From assembly GCF_000710615.1 (NCBI RefSeq), contig NZ_JDTH01000011.1, positions 1 through 64,000 of the forward strand: a stretch of 64,000 bases of DNA, in the 5' to 3' direction. Under the pieces are notes generated by a model. The model saw only the letters and a list, made by a program, of their open reading frames with translations. It did not search any database and was not told where the DNA came from. Position numbers and translations under genes: made by a program. This stretch comes from Haladaptatus cibarius D43. Its GTDB lineage: Archaea > Halobacteriota > Halobacteria > Halobacteriales > Haladaptataceae. This document shows positions 9,654 to 19,000 of the stretch, in pieces. The stretch's first letter is position 1. Each line of letters begins with the position of its first letter.

Positions 9654-9893
9654 ATGGACATCCAGGCGTACCTCGCCGGAAAGCACAAACTCGGCAATTG
9701 GGTGAGCTACGTGCGCACTTCTGATGACAAACGCGAGGTACTCGTCGGTTCGGATCCGCCCGGTGACACGGACGGCATGGTGCTCTCGTAGGAGAACGTC
9801 TTCGAGATGGATTACGATACTCGAGGTGACGCTTTAATCGACATCGAATCCAAAGTGGTGACAACCCTTATGAACGCTCACAGTGACCAATAA
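9654..9893 (+). pseudogene. Small conserved-looking ORF interrupted by an amber codon
   Basis: From ATG 9654 the frame reads 45 residues (beginning MDIQAYLAGKHKLGNWVSYV), meets TAG at 9789-9791, and then stays open for 33 more codons (ENVFEMDYDTRGDALIDIE...) to TAA at 9891-9893, two bases before the CBS-domain gene. Codon use looks coding on both sides of the TAG. The simplest reading is a 79-residue gene killed by one nonsense mutation; a sequencing error is possible. Family not recognised. The 3' half abuts the CBS gene in operon style. Confidence 0.5.
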
Positions 9894-9895
9894 AC

Positions 9896-10300
9896 ATGGA
9901 TGATGTTTTCGTCGGACAGCTCATGTCTACCGACCTCCATACCGTTTCACCGGAAACGCTCGTCGAAGAGGCAGCACAGAATATGCTCATCAACAATATC
10001 GGCTCGGTCGTCGTCGTCAGGAGCGATAACCAACTCGCAGGGATACTGACCACCACCGATTTCGTCAGTGTCGTTGCCGAACGACAACCGAAGGACGAGA
10101 CGCCTGTCAAAACCTACATGACGACCGATGTGATTACCGCGACGGCACAGGATTCCGTTCGTGACGTCGCAGACGCCATGGTTGAACACGGATTCCATCA
10201 CATGCCAGTTGTGGACGAGACGGAGGGAGTTATCGGGATGATCTCGACGACGGATCTCGCAGCATACCTGTCACACGTCCAGACACCGAGTCCGTCATAA
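9896..10300 (+). CDS. CBS-domain pair protein
   Basis: 134 residues made almost entirely of two CBS motifs (about 5-60 and 70-130). Signatures are MSTDLHTVSPETLVEEAAQ, GSVVVV, LAGILTTTDF in the first and MTTDVITATAQDSVRDVAD, HMPVVDETEGVIGMISTTDL in the second. CBS pairs bind adenine nucleotides such as AMP, ATP or SAM and act as energy sensors. Stand-alone versions are common in haloarchaea and usually have unassigned partners. Cytosolic. The start at 9896 lies two bases after the TAA of the interrupted upstream ORF. Confidence 0.9.
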   Translation: MDDVFVGQLMSTDLHTVSPETLVEEAAQNMLINNIGSVVVVRSDNQLAGILTTTDFVSVVAERQPKDETPVKTYMTTDVITATAQDSVRDVADAMVEHGFHHMPVVDETEGVIGMISTTDLAAYLSHVQTPSPS

Positions 10301-10480
10301 GCGATCTACAAGACGTTCGTAAGAGCAGGGTTTGGTTTATCTGTCATTTATCCGAATTCCATAGACACTGTGGTGCTTTTCGAGATACCAAAGGCAGTCA
10401 GATACTTAGAAATCTCCATCACAAAGCAAGTTCAATACTATCTATTAATTTTCCTCTCTAACACTGTTTGGTAACCGTAT

Positions 10481-10750
10481 ATGATTCCGCACACGATTTG
10501 GTCAAAAGTCGGGGGCGTCGGCAAAACCACGCTTTCGGTTAACCTCGCGGCGGCACACGCGAAACGAGGACAACAAGTCCTTGGTATCGATATGGATCCG
10601 CAGGAAGGTGGCCTCACTCACAACTTCGGCGCTGGAGAGAATCGGGCGGATGCAAACGTGAATAATCTCGTCCGGCACATGGTCGAACAGAACCTCACGC
10701 GCTCGCTGCCGAGATGGAACTCGACGGAAATCGTTAACTGCGGATGGTAG
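10481..10750 (+). pseudogene. Truncated ParA-family ATPase
   Basis: 89 codons cover only the N-terminal third of a ParA ATPase. The deviant Walker A motif is present ([19 protein letters not shown]), as is a [13 protein letters not shown] stretch equivalent to the Walker A' region. The frame then stops at 10748 with no Walker B or C-terminal half. Full-length haloarchaeal ParA (see 54778-55653) is about 290 residues; the two align well over this segment, including NLVRHMV against NIVRHMI. It is a remnant of a partition operon from another replicon or a rearrangement. A truncated peptide would not be expected to work. Confidence 0.8.
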
Positions 10751-11269
10751 ACCGGAGTAGCGTCAGGAGCAGAGTTGATATGCCAATAGAGACAGATGTT
10801 GCAGTCAAGTCCGACCGTCGAACAACGCGTCCTCGAATTAGTCGCAATGCTCTCTCGCTGTGACAGCCATCTCTGTCCTCCGAACCGCGTCTCTTCCTCG
10901 CGATGATAAACCGGTCTCAATCGTCAAGGGAGTTGAACAGAGGTACCCGATCCTCCGTCGATTCGATGTCACGGAGATGTCACCCCGACACCCGAGGATC
11001 AATGACAGCAACTCAAAGACCAGCATATCTCCGGAGAGATCAGTGACGCTAAATTTGAGCGGGAGATGGAGCAACCGATGAACGATGCTACATCGAGGAG
11101 AAGTCACAGTTCGGAACCGAAACGACAATCGAATCGATGACTAAAGACTCTGTAGTGGCCGGTTCTGGTGCTCTCTGGTGGATATTTATCCGGTCTGGCA
11201 GACACTTATTTCACTGGATAAACTGGTCGGTTTTTCGACAATTGGTTGCTGTCGAGACAGCCAACCGTG
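10751..11269 (+). other. Degenerate stretch after the ParA fragment, possible SHOCT remnant
   Basis: No intact gene. A short open segment near 11013-11070 reads QQLKDQHISGEISDAKFERE, which has the look of a SHOCT-type C-terminal helix pair. It is preceded by an in-frame TGA and has no start. The rest shows no recognisable protein. Confidence 0.3.
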
Positions 11270-11563
11270 TTATTCGCCCGCCGATGCCGGTTCGCCATCT
11301 TCCATCCGCCATTCGAGTTCAACTTCGAACTCGGCCTCGTCGTCGGTAACCTCGTACTCGACTTCCAGTTCGAAGTGCTCTGGAACCGCGACCGTGAAAC
11401 CGTGGTCTCCTTCGATGTCGATTGTCCCGTTCTCCACACCATCGGCGATTTCACGGAGAATTCCCGCACCGTCTGCCCGACTCATCACTTGCTCACCTTC
11501 ACGTTCCGTCTCATCATCTGCCGATTCCGCTTCGGTCTTGGCTTCTTCGTCGTCGTTTCCCAT
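11270..11563 (-). CDS. amphi-Trp domain protein
   Basis: 97 residues. A charged N-terminal third (Glu/Asp/Lys) precedes an amphi-Trp domain: GILREIADGVENGTIDIEGD, then strands FTVAVPEHFELEVEYEV and FEVELEWRMEDG. Amphi-Trp is a short haloarchaeal domain with alternating hydrophobic residues and a conserved Trp near the end, here in LEWRM. Its function is unknown. Soluble and very acidic. It is an isolated gene between stretches of degenerate DNA. Confidence 0.85.
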   Translation of the reverse strand: MGNDDEEAKTEAESADDETEREGEQVMSRADGAGILREIADGVENGTIDIEGDHGFTVAVPEHFELEVEYEVTDDEAEFEVELEWRMEDGEPASAGE

Positions 11564-12155
11564 ACCGAACCTACAACGGCTGTCGATAAAATATCTCGGG
11601 CTTCATATCCGCACAGTTTGATCGGTGGCAACCCAGGTTGGATCGGTGAGTTCGAGTGCGATTCGGTATACTCGCTCGTCAGCGATCAGTTCGATAATAT
11701 CGTCTCGATAGCAGCGCGAAGCGAAGACACAAAAGACACGGGACGGTCGTAATCACTCTCAAAGGACTGTACCGCAAGAGCTTTGCACAGCGAATCAACA
11801 GCGTTGACCAGTTACAACCACAAACAATCGAACATCTCTGTCAAGGAGGCGAAAAAGAGCCGACACAAGCAGTACTTGGGGACCACCTGCAGAGAGGCAC
11901 AGTTTCATCAGTTCCAGGGCCAGCGAATGACGTAGAGATTGTTGGGTCTCTTTGCTCGGGTGAATTAGTCGAACGCCCGCAGCCAAAATTACTAGTATCT
12001 AATTGTATAAGGAGGGTGGAAAGTGTCTGACTAATCGAACCCTCTACACTTATCACGCCGTTCCGGAATATGGATGACAGAATGATGAGGTTGAAAATAT
12101 TGAACTTCCATCCGGGCAAACGACGATTCGAGTTGATTTCTAGTTTACCATTTTC
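11564..12155. other. Unassigned stretch with a start-less open frame
   Basis: About 590 bases. On the plus strand roughly 11727-12028 is open and reads protein-like (for example SFAQRINSVDQLQPQTIEHL and VLGDHLQRGTVSSVPGPAND) but has no start codon and no recognised family. It may be the 3' part of a broken gene. Nothing else is supported. Confidence 0.3.
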
Positions 12156-12401
12156 AACATGAAGCCCGTGTTCCGCCTCCGTCCCGCACCACACTGGCCC
12201 GTCGATGAGGGCACCGACGCTGAAGTTGTGAACCGCCCTCGCCGTTGCGACGAGGTGTTTCGTTTGCCCGTCGTAGACGAATCCATCTCGTTCATCGAGT
12301 TGGGCGATGTAGCCGCCGTATCGGGTGTCGATACAGTCGGGGTAGTAGAAGGTCAACACGCGGTGCATCTGCTGTTTGAGTACCCACGGATTGCGATAGT
12401 T
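12156..12401 (-). pseudogene. N-terminal fragment of an AGE-family (N-acylglucosamine 2-epimerase) protein
   Basis: About 82 codons match the start of AGE-family sugar epimerases/isomerases: YRNPWVLKQQMHRVLTFYYP, GGYIAQLDERDGFVYD, TKHLVATARAVHNFSVGA and the AEHGLHVEN motif near the first helix pair. AGE enzymes are (alpha/alpha)6 barrels of about 400 residues, so over 75% is missing. The frame continues beyond the homology in both directions without recognisable sequence, so the open reading frame itself is accidental. Confidence 0.65.
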
Positions 12402-12861
12402 CGATGATGTCAAATTCTCTAGTTCATGTCGTGAACGCGGTGTTTTGGATGGTCGTTTCGGCCTGTCGAGCAAAATTTTGTCCGTCGGCACACGCTTCCG
12501 CTCGCGCCGACGGACTGCAACGAGCACCCCGACTTTTCGAACTCATGACTTCCTGAACGCAAGAAGTATCTGCATATACTGGCCAACTGGCAAAGTAGGG
12601 TGACGTGTGAACCTCACGCTTGTGGATGAAAAAGCCAACTCCACCGTCGGGAAACCGGGTGAGGGCGGGTAGACGATGTTTCAGTTTTCTCGCTTCACGG
12701 AATCGTATCAACACCAGTACCACACTGATTGGTACTGTTCGTCTCGGTTCTCGGCCTCTGGCTCGTTATCGGTGGGGGGAGTCACAATAGGTGACCGTCT
12801 ACTCGAACGGCTGTAAGTAGCAACATATCCAGAAAAATCGGTGATTTGGCGGAAGACCGGT
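12402..12861. other. Intergenic stretch, nothing recognised
   Basis: About 460 bases between the AGE fragment and the small membrane-protein gene. Open frames are short and show no protein-like motif. Confidence 0.4.
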
Positions 12862-13224
12862 TCAGATACCCGGAATTCCGAGCGCACTGGAGGCGACGAT
12901 GTCCACCAGCGCGAGAACGTACAGCACGATTGCGGCGGCGAACCACGCAACCAGACCGATAATGGCTGCCGTCCCCCATCCCCCGGGATATCGCCAGTTG
13001 ATGACGCCGACCCACACGACGAGCGCCAGAAGCGCACCGAGGATGGGTATCCATCCGACGAAGAAGCTGATGATTCCCCACACTATCGACCCGATGAGTG
13101 CGGTAACGATAGCGCGAGAGAAGTTCCCCGAACGGTCGGTCGCCACTCGCGCCCCGACGTAGATGCCGAATCCACCGACGAGTAAGCTAACGGCGAAGAT
13201 GATAATCGTATCGACAATGCCCAT
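12862..13224 (-). CDS. Small integral membrane protein, haloarchaeal, unknown function
   Basis: 120 residues with four predicted membrane helices: about 5-27 (TIIIFAVSLLVGGFGIYVGA), 38-60 (IVTALIGSIVWGIISFFVGW), 60-75 and 88-112 (IIGLVAWFAAAIVLYVLALV). Helix 2 is followed by a WIPILGALLAL motif seen in several haloarchaeal small membrane proteins. No known activity. The start is ATG 13224. It stands alone. Confidence 0.75.
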   Translation of the reverse strand: MGIVDTIIIFAVSLLVGGFGIYVGARVATDRSGNFSRAIVTALIGSIVWGIISFFVGWIPILGALLALVVWVGVINWRYPGGWGTAAIIGLVAWFAAAIVLYVLALVDIVASSALGIPGI

Positions 13225-13891
13225 GCTATCTGCCTCCCCCGATTGGTGGCCATGCGCTCGTACTGCTGTGCCTTTCGTATCGTTTCACTGTATTCCCCCA
13301 GTCGAGAGAACGCCATTGATGAAAATGTGTCTGTCGGGCATTTTGTTCTCGACTGGGATATTCTAACAGAACTAGAGGAGTTCGTCGCGCATGCAGTCAA
13401 ACGTGGTCACGCTCGTGTTCGGTTCGGAGCGCGTCGAGTTCGTCGTCTCGGTCGTAGAACATTCGTACGATAATGATTACTACGACAATGAGTTAGCTAT
13501 CCACTGACCACTGTTCTCTCAAACTTGACTGCCGCTTCTGGTGAGCCGAGAGCGATAGTTCGTTAGATATCTATCCGTCAGAATACCGTTTAGCAGCAGT
13601 ACTTCTCATACGGCTTCAATGGAAAGTGAAAATCGCGCTTTGGTCGCTCGTTCTTCGACTACGAATGAGAAGCAGAAGTGAACGGTGTGTTCCGTTTCTA
13701 GCTGTCTACCTCATGACCGTAGTCCGACTGTCCACTGGTCGGATAACGGTATCTCTCAACAGCGGCCCAAAGGACAATTGAGGGGTCGAAAATTTCATAT
13801 TTTTGTCACTTACTTCGTCAAGTCAACAAAACACCTTTACAAAACCCACACTAATGGGTTGCAACGAGAGCCGAACGCTCAATACAGCACT
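13225..13891. other. Long intergenic region upstream of the proteasome gene
   Basis: About 670 bases without a supported gene. The last 100 bases are AT-rich and likely hold the promoter of the proteasome gene. The remainder shows no recognisable coding signal. Confidence 0.4.
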
Positions 13892-14626
13892 ATGCAAGGA
13901 CAAAATCAACAGCAGGCATACGATCGTGGTACGTCAATTTTCTCCCCGGACGGCAGACTCTACCAAGTTGAATACGCTCGCGAAGCGGTCAAACGGGGTA
14001 GTGCTTGTGTCGGCATTCGAACGACTGATGGTGTGGTGCTCGCAGCCGAAATCAACACCCGATCAGCGCTGATGGAATCATCGTCGGTCGAAAAGCTCCA
14101 TAAGACGGACGAGCATATTGGGCTTGCATCTGCCGGCCATGCTGCTGACGCTCGTCAACTAGTCGACAAAGCACGTCAGCATGCACAAGTTGAACAATGG
14201 CGTTATGATCAACCAATTAGTGTCGATACGCTCACCACCGCAGTCTGCGATGATATTCAAGAATATACCCAAAAAGGCGGCACACGGCCATTTGGGGTCG
14301 GACTTCTTGTTGGTGGAATCGACGAAGGTGAACCACGACTCTTCGAAGTAACTCCGGCAGGAACAGCGTCCGAATGGAGGGCCACTGCAATTGGTGCGAA
14401 GAGCGATGACCTGCAATCCGCTCTCGAAGAGCAGTATAGGGCCAATCTATCGCTTGATGATGGCATTCACGCAGTTCTTCGGGCTATTGAAAGCGTGAAA
14501 GACGACGAGTTCTCAGCAACGGATGTCAGTGTTGCAACCATCGACACGGATTCAACCCAGTACGAGATGGTAAATGAGGAAACAGTTGCAGAACACCTTG
14601 GTGATATTTCGACGCTCGATGAGTGA
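13892..14626 (+). CDS. psmA: Proteasome alpha subunit (paralogue)
   Basis: 244 residues from ATG 13892, chosen because it gives the standard alpha-subunit start: an alpha N-terminal helix with TSIFSPDGRLYQVEYAREAV and then RGSACVGI. The alpha subunit forms the outer heptameric rings of the 20S core, gates substrate entry and docks PAN/AAA ATPases; it has no catalytic Thr. Later motifs such as HIGLASAGHAADARQLVDKA and RPFGVGLLVGG fit the family. Haloarchaea carry more than one alpha subunit. This copy stands alone among remnants, with no psmB or PAN nearby, suggesting an alternative alpha used under particular conditions (inference). Confidence 0.93.
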   Translation: MQGQNQQQAYDRGTSIFSPDGRLYQVEYAREAVKRGSACVGIRTTDGVVLAAEINTRSALMESSSVEKLHKTDEHIGLASAGHAADARQLVDKARQHAQVEQWRYDQPISVDTLTTAVCDDIQEYTQKGGTRPFGVGLLVGGIDEGEPRLFEVTPAGTASEWRATAIGAKSDDLQSALEEQYRANLSLDDGIHAVLRAIESVKDDEFSATDVSVATIDTDSTQYEMVNEETVAEHLGDISTLDE

Positions 14627-14814
14627 ACGCAGGTAGTAGATCACTCCGGAAACACAACTTCCGTCAAACCTTTTCCCATGCGTTTTTGGACAGTATGTAA
14701 GAAAAGATTCTCACAGATTGTTCACCGTTAGTACGAGCTGCTAACTAGCGAAAATCTTCCTCGTATCTACCTCTTGTCACGAGAACTACGTAAACAGAAT
14801 TCGGTTAGTGCTCA

Positions 14815-15234
14815 TTGTCCACCGCAACACGTCGTCTCACCGACGAGAGTAAAGCGGAGTTTTTGAAAGCGGAGTGGACTGTGACCCCCGAGGCGGATCG
14901 TGTCGGCTATCACATGGAGGGAATCGATCTTGAATTTATCGAGCGGGAACAGCCCTTCGGTGCGGGAACCGACCCTTCGAATGTCGTCGATCTGGACTAT
15001 CCAGTTGGATCGATACAAGTCCCAGAACAGCCAATCGTTCTGATGCGAGATGCCGTGACTGGTGGGGGCTATGCGACGATTGAAACCGTTATCATCCCCG
15101 ATCGAGACCGCCTTGCACAGCATCGAACTCATCAATCGTTTTCCTTCGAAGCTGTGACCATCGACGAGGCACTAGCCGCCCGAGCAGAACACACCGAGCG
15201 ACTCGGTGCAATCCAATCTACATTCACCGAATGA
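14815..15234 (+). pseudogene. C-terminal fragment of PxpC/KipA-type biotin-dependent carboxyltransferase
   Basis: 139 codons from a TTG. Sequence from about residue 15 matches the last third of PxpC/KipA (5-oxoprolinase subunit C, allophanate hydrolase subunit 2 family): VGYHMEGIDLEF, YPVGSIQVPEQPIVLMRDA, TGGGYATIETVIIPDRDRLAQ, FEAVTIDEALAAR. The family is about 300 residues, so the N-terminal half is absent and the partner PxpB is not present. It is followed 100 bases on by a broken biotin carrier gene, consistent with a decayed 5-oxoproline (pyroglutamate) use operon. Confidence 0.75.
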
Positions 15235-15334
15235 TACAACTATCGAATGAAATTCGTTCACTACATGCCACCGGACGATGCTTATACAAGCGTATCCGGA
15301 GTATCGATACCGCAGAGACAATGCAGGTCGGATC

Positions 15335-15585
15335 ATGACTGAAAAAATCAAAGTCCAATCCCGATGCCCGGCGTGTTTTATCGCCGACCAGACCCAAACG
15401 AAGAGCTATTCGCCACGGAGGGAGATTCCGTCGAAGAGGGAGACGTTATCGGTCTCGTTGGCGTAATGAAGAACTTCCACGACATCACAGCTGAACAGCC
15501 AGGAACGATCACCCAATATTTCGTGGATAACGAAGCGGAAGTCGATGCGGGGGAGGATCTAGTCGAGATCGAGATTAGCGAGTGA
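15335..15585 (+). pseudogene. Biotin carboxyl carrier protein with a one-base frameshift
   Basis: The frame ending at 15585 reads MPGVFYRRPDPNEELFATEG, then EEGDVIGLVGVMKNFHDITA and TITQYFVDNEAEVDAGEDLV, a complete biotinyl/lipoyl domain with the biotin Lys in VMKN. The expected start, ATG at 15335 reading MTEKIKVQS, is in a different frame. One missing base at about 15362 (TCCCGATG, where TCCCCGATG would restore the phase) separates it from MPGVF. The carrier is thus intact except for one deletion. It accompanies the PxpC fragment. A sequencing error remains possible; translation from ATG 15364 would still give most of the domain. Confidence 0.7.
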
Positions 15586-16022
15586 GGAGTGGTGTATAAA
15601 CGAGATGCTGTGGCCGCCGCTTCGAACCATTCAGAAATACACCTCGACGGCCATATCTGGGCTTTGAATAACACTGGTGCAGGGGAAATTACTCAAGTAA
15701 AAAAGCGATTAGCCATGAGAATCTTGATCGCTACGGCTTATTGTCGCGAGAAACACTTAAATGAGGGTCGGTGACCATTGTCCGTCAGAACACGTATTTC
15801 CCGACCACAATCGAACGTCCTGTTGTCGCTTTCCACTCCTTTCCGACGACCAGTGATTGTGTCGAGGGAAGCCAAAGTATATAAGCCGGGTTCGGAATGT
15901 GCGAAATGGTAAACGGTATGCGATCGTTGAGGTATGTTTTCGGAGGGAGCCAAACCTATTATAAATATGTAAAATACTCAGTTTAAAATACGGATGCGAT
16001 AAATGAATGATTGGAGTTCGGA
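15586..16022. promoter_or_regulatory. Leader of the phosphodiester glycosidase gene; no gene
   Basis: About 440 bases without a supported gene. Two TATA-like sites read towards the next gene: TATATAAG near 15878 and TTATAAATATG at 15959-15969, the latter 54 bases before ATG 16023. Base composition changes at this point from AT-rich to the GC-rich island that follows. Confidence 0.4.
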
Positions 16023-19000
16023 ATGCCAAAACGAAACACTTCAAAAACCAGACGGGACTATCTCAAAGGACTCGCCACGACGATAACTGCGGGTCTCGCA
16101 ACGACCACTACGACCGCCAGCGCGGCGGATGCAAGCCGATTCACCAGCGACCTTGGAGAAATCCGGGACGCCACGCTCGCCGCTAGCAGCGATGACGCCA
16201 TCATCGTGCAAAAGCGCTCGACGCGAGTCGCTCCCGGCATCACGCTCGATGCCTCCGTCCGCCTCACCGAACGCGGTTGGTTGGACTGCGACGTCCTCAC
16301 CGTAACGATGGATGGTGAGACCGGCGTGACGCTCCTCTCTTCAGGCGTCACGGAGCGCGATACCGTACCAAACCTTGCCGAGGAGTCGAACGCAGTCGCG
16401 GGTGTCAACGGCGATTTCTTCTACATCGGCGAATCGGACGCACCGGTCGGTGCCGAAATCGGCGACGGCAACCTCCGCTCGGGGCCGGCGACCGGCCGAG
16501 AACACACCGTCGCAGTCGGTGACGACGGCCTCGCTCGCCTGGCTCGCGTTATCCTTGACGGAGCAGTTCGATTCCACGGAACCAGCTATTCACTGAATTC
16601 ACTGAACCAACCAGATATCCCGGCGGACGGACTCGGACTGTACACCTCCCTTTGGGGAGACGCCGAACGCACCGGAGAGGCCGAAGTCGTCGTCCGGAAC
16701 GGAGTCGTCACGTCGACTTCGACCTCGCCCGGGAGCGCCACGATTCCCAACGATGGTTCCGTCCTCGTCGGCCGCGGCACTAGCGCTGACGCGCTGTCGA
16801 CCCTTTCAACCGGTGACGCGGTTTCGGTTTCTTACGGACCGCAAACCGACGCCGATGCGTCGCTACAGGCTGCAGTCGGCGGTTCGACCGTGCTGCTTCG
16901 CGACGGCGAAATTCCCAGCGGACTGGACGACGGTCGGCTCGAACCACGAACCGCGGTGGGCGTCTCGGAGGACGGTTTGACGCTCTATCTGCTCGTCGTC
17001 GACGGTCGCCAGCGAGACAGTCGCGGCGCATCCCTCAAAGAACTCGCGGAGGCTATGCGCGACCTCGGCGCAACCGACGCGCTCAACTTCGATGGCGGCG
17101 GTTCCTCGACGCTCGTCGCCCGGAACTCAGGCGAGGAATCCGTAAGCGTTCGAAACGACCCGTCGGATGGTGCGCCGCGTCCGGTGTCGAATGGGCTCGG
17201 GCTGACAACCGCGGAAGGGAGCGGAAGACTCGACGGATTCGACGTAACGCCGATGCTCGACGGTGAGAACACCCATCGCGTCTTCCCCGAGCTCTCCCGG
17301 CAGTTCGTGGCGAACGCACACGACGAGACGTACGCGCCAGTCGAAGCGATGCCTCGCCACTGGCGCACGATTCCGCGCTACTTCGGCCGGTTCGACGCCG
17401 ACGGTCTCTTTACGGGTCGACGCCGCGGCAGTGGGAAGGCAATCGCGCGAAAGCGAGGGAACAGCGGAACGACCGAGGTTCGAGTTCTCGACGACTTAGA
17501 CCGCATCGAACCCGACCAGACGCGAATCGGGTTGGCAGCCGGCGACACCCGGTCGTTCGCCGTCCTCGGCTTCGACGCCCGGGGCTACACCGCGCCGATA
17601 GCGCCACGGGATGTCACGCTCGACTACGATGATTCGCTCGTCAGTATCGAAGCCACTGACGAGGGTACGTTCACCGTCACGCCCACCGGCGGGAACGGCT
17701 CGACGCTTATCACCGTCTCCGTCCTTGACGAGGAGACCTACCTCCCGGTGTCTGTCGGCCTCACAACGAAGACCATTTCGAAGTTCGAAGATCCGACGAA
17801 GTGGTACTTCGCTCGGTATCCCAGCGCTGTCGAGGGATCCATGTCGTTCGTGAAGGGCCGCAGTGGAACGGGACTACGACTGGACTACGACTTCACGACG
17901 ACGACGGCGACCCGGGCCGCCTACGCCAGAACCGAATCGCCGATCGACCTCCCCGGCGAGCCACAGCGCGTCGGCGTCTGGATCGACGGCGACGGGAAGG
18001 GTGCGTGGATCCGTGGTGTTCTCACCGACGCAGCGGGCGTCACACACAAAATCGATTTTACCTACAGCCTCGACTGGACCGGATGGCAATATATCGAGGG
18101 AACCGTTCCCGCTGGCGTCGAGTACCCGCTCCAGTTCTCGTACTTTTACGCCGTCGAAGCGTCGGAAGCCCAACAGTACGAGGGGAGTCTCGTCTTCGAC
18201 GACCTCACCGTGAAGGTCACGCCACCGGTTTCGCGGCCCGAAAAGGCGGTTACTCCCGACCCACTCGTCGTCGAGGACGACGAACTCTCCGAGGATCGCT
18301 GGACCTTCGCTGTGATGGCCGACAGTCAGTTCGTCGCGGACGACCCTGACAGCCTCGCGGTGAACCTCGCTCGTCGCACCCTCCGTGAAATCGTCGCCGC
18401 CGACCCCGATTTTCTCGTCATCGCGGGCGACTTCGTAGACACCGGCTATCGCGAAGACTACGCCCTCGCCAACCGCATCCTCCGGGAGGAAGTCGGCGAC
18501 GCACTCCCGGTCTACTACCTCCCCGGTAACCACGAACGCACAGGCCCCGGCGACCTCTCGAACTTCAAAGCCGCCTTCGGCGACACTCGGTACACGTTCG
18601 ACCATGAAGGCACCCGCTTTTTCCTGTTGGACTCTTCGACAGGGTCGTTCCGCACGAGTGACTTCCAACAACTGTCCGACCTCCAGCGTGGTCTCAATGA
18701 TGCCGCCGACGCTGACGCCATCGAGAACGTCGTCGTCGTCGCACACCACCCACCGCGCGACCCGCTCGTCGGCGACAACAGTCAACTCGGCGACCGGATG
18801 GAAGCCGAACTCATCGAAGAGTGGCTAACGGCGTTCCGCGAACAGTCCGACGGCAAAGGCGCGGTGTACGTCGCTGGACACGCTGGCACGGTCGAGTTCA
18901 GCCGCGTCGAAGGCGTTCCGTACGTGGTTCTCGGAACGACCGGGAAGTATCCGTACGGCTCGCCGGACGACGGCGGCTTCCGCGAGTGGACATTGTTCGG

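Noticed and set aside
17874-18785. 303-codon minus-strand open frame
   Set aside because: Antisense shadow of the metallophosphatase part of the 16023-19439 gene; composition follows the GC-rich third positions and no motif is present.
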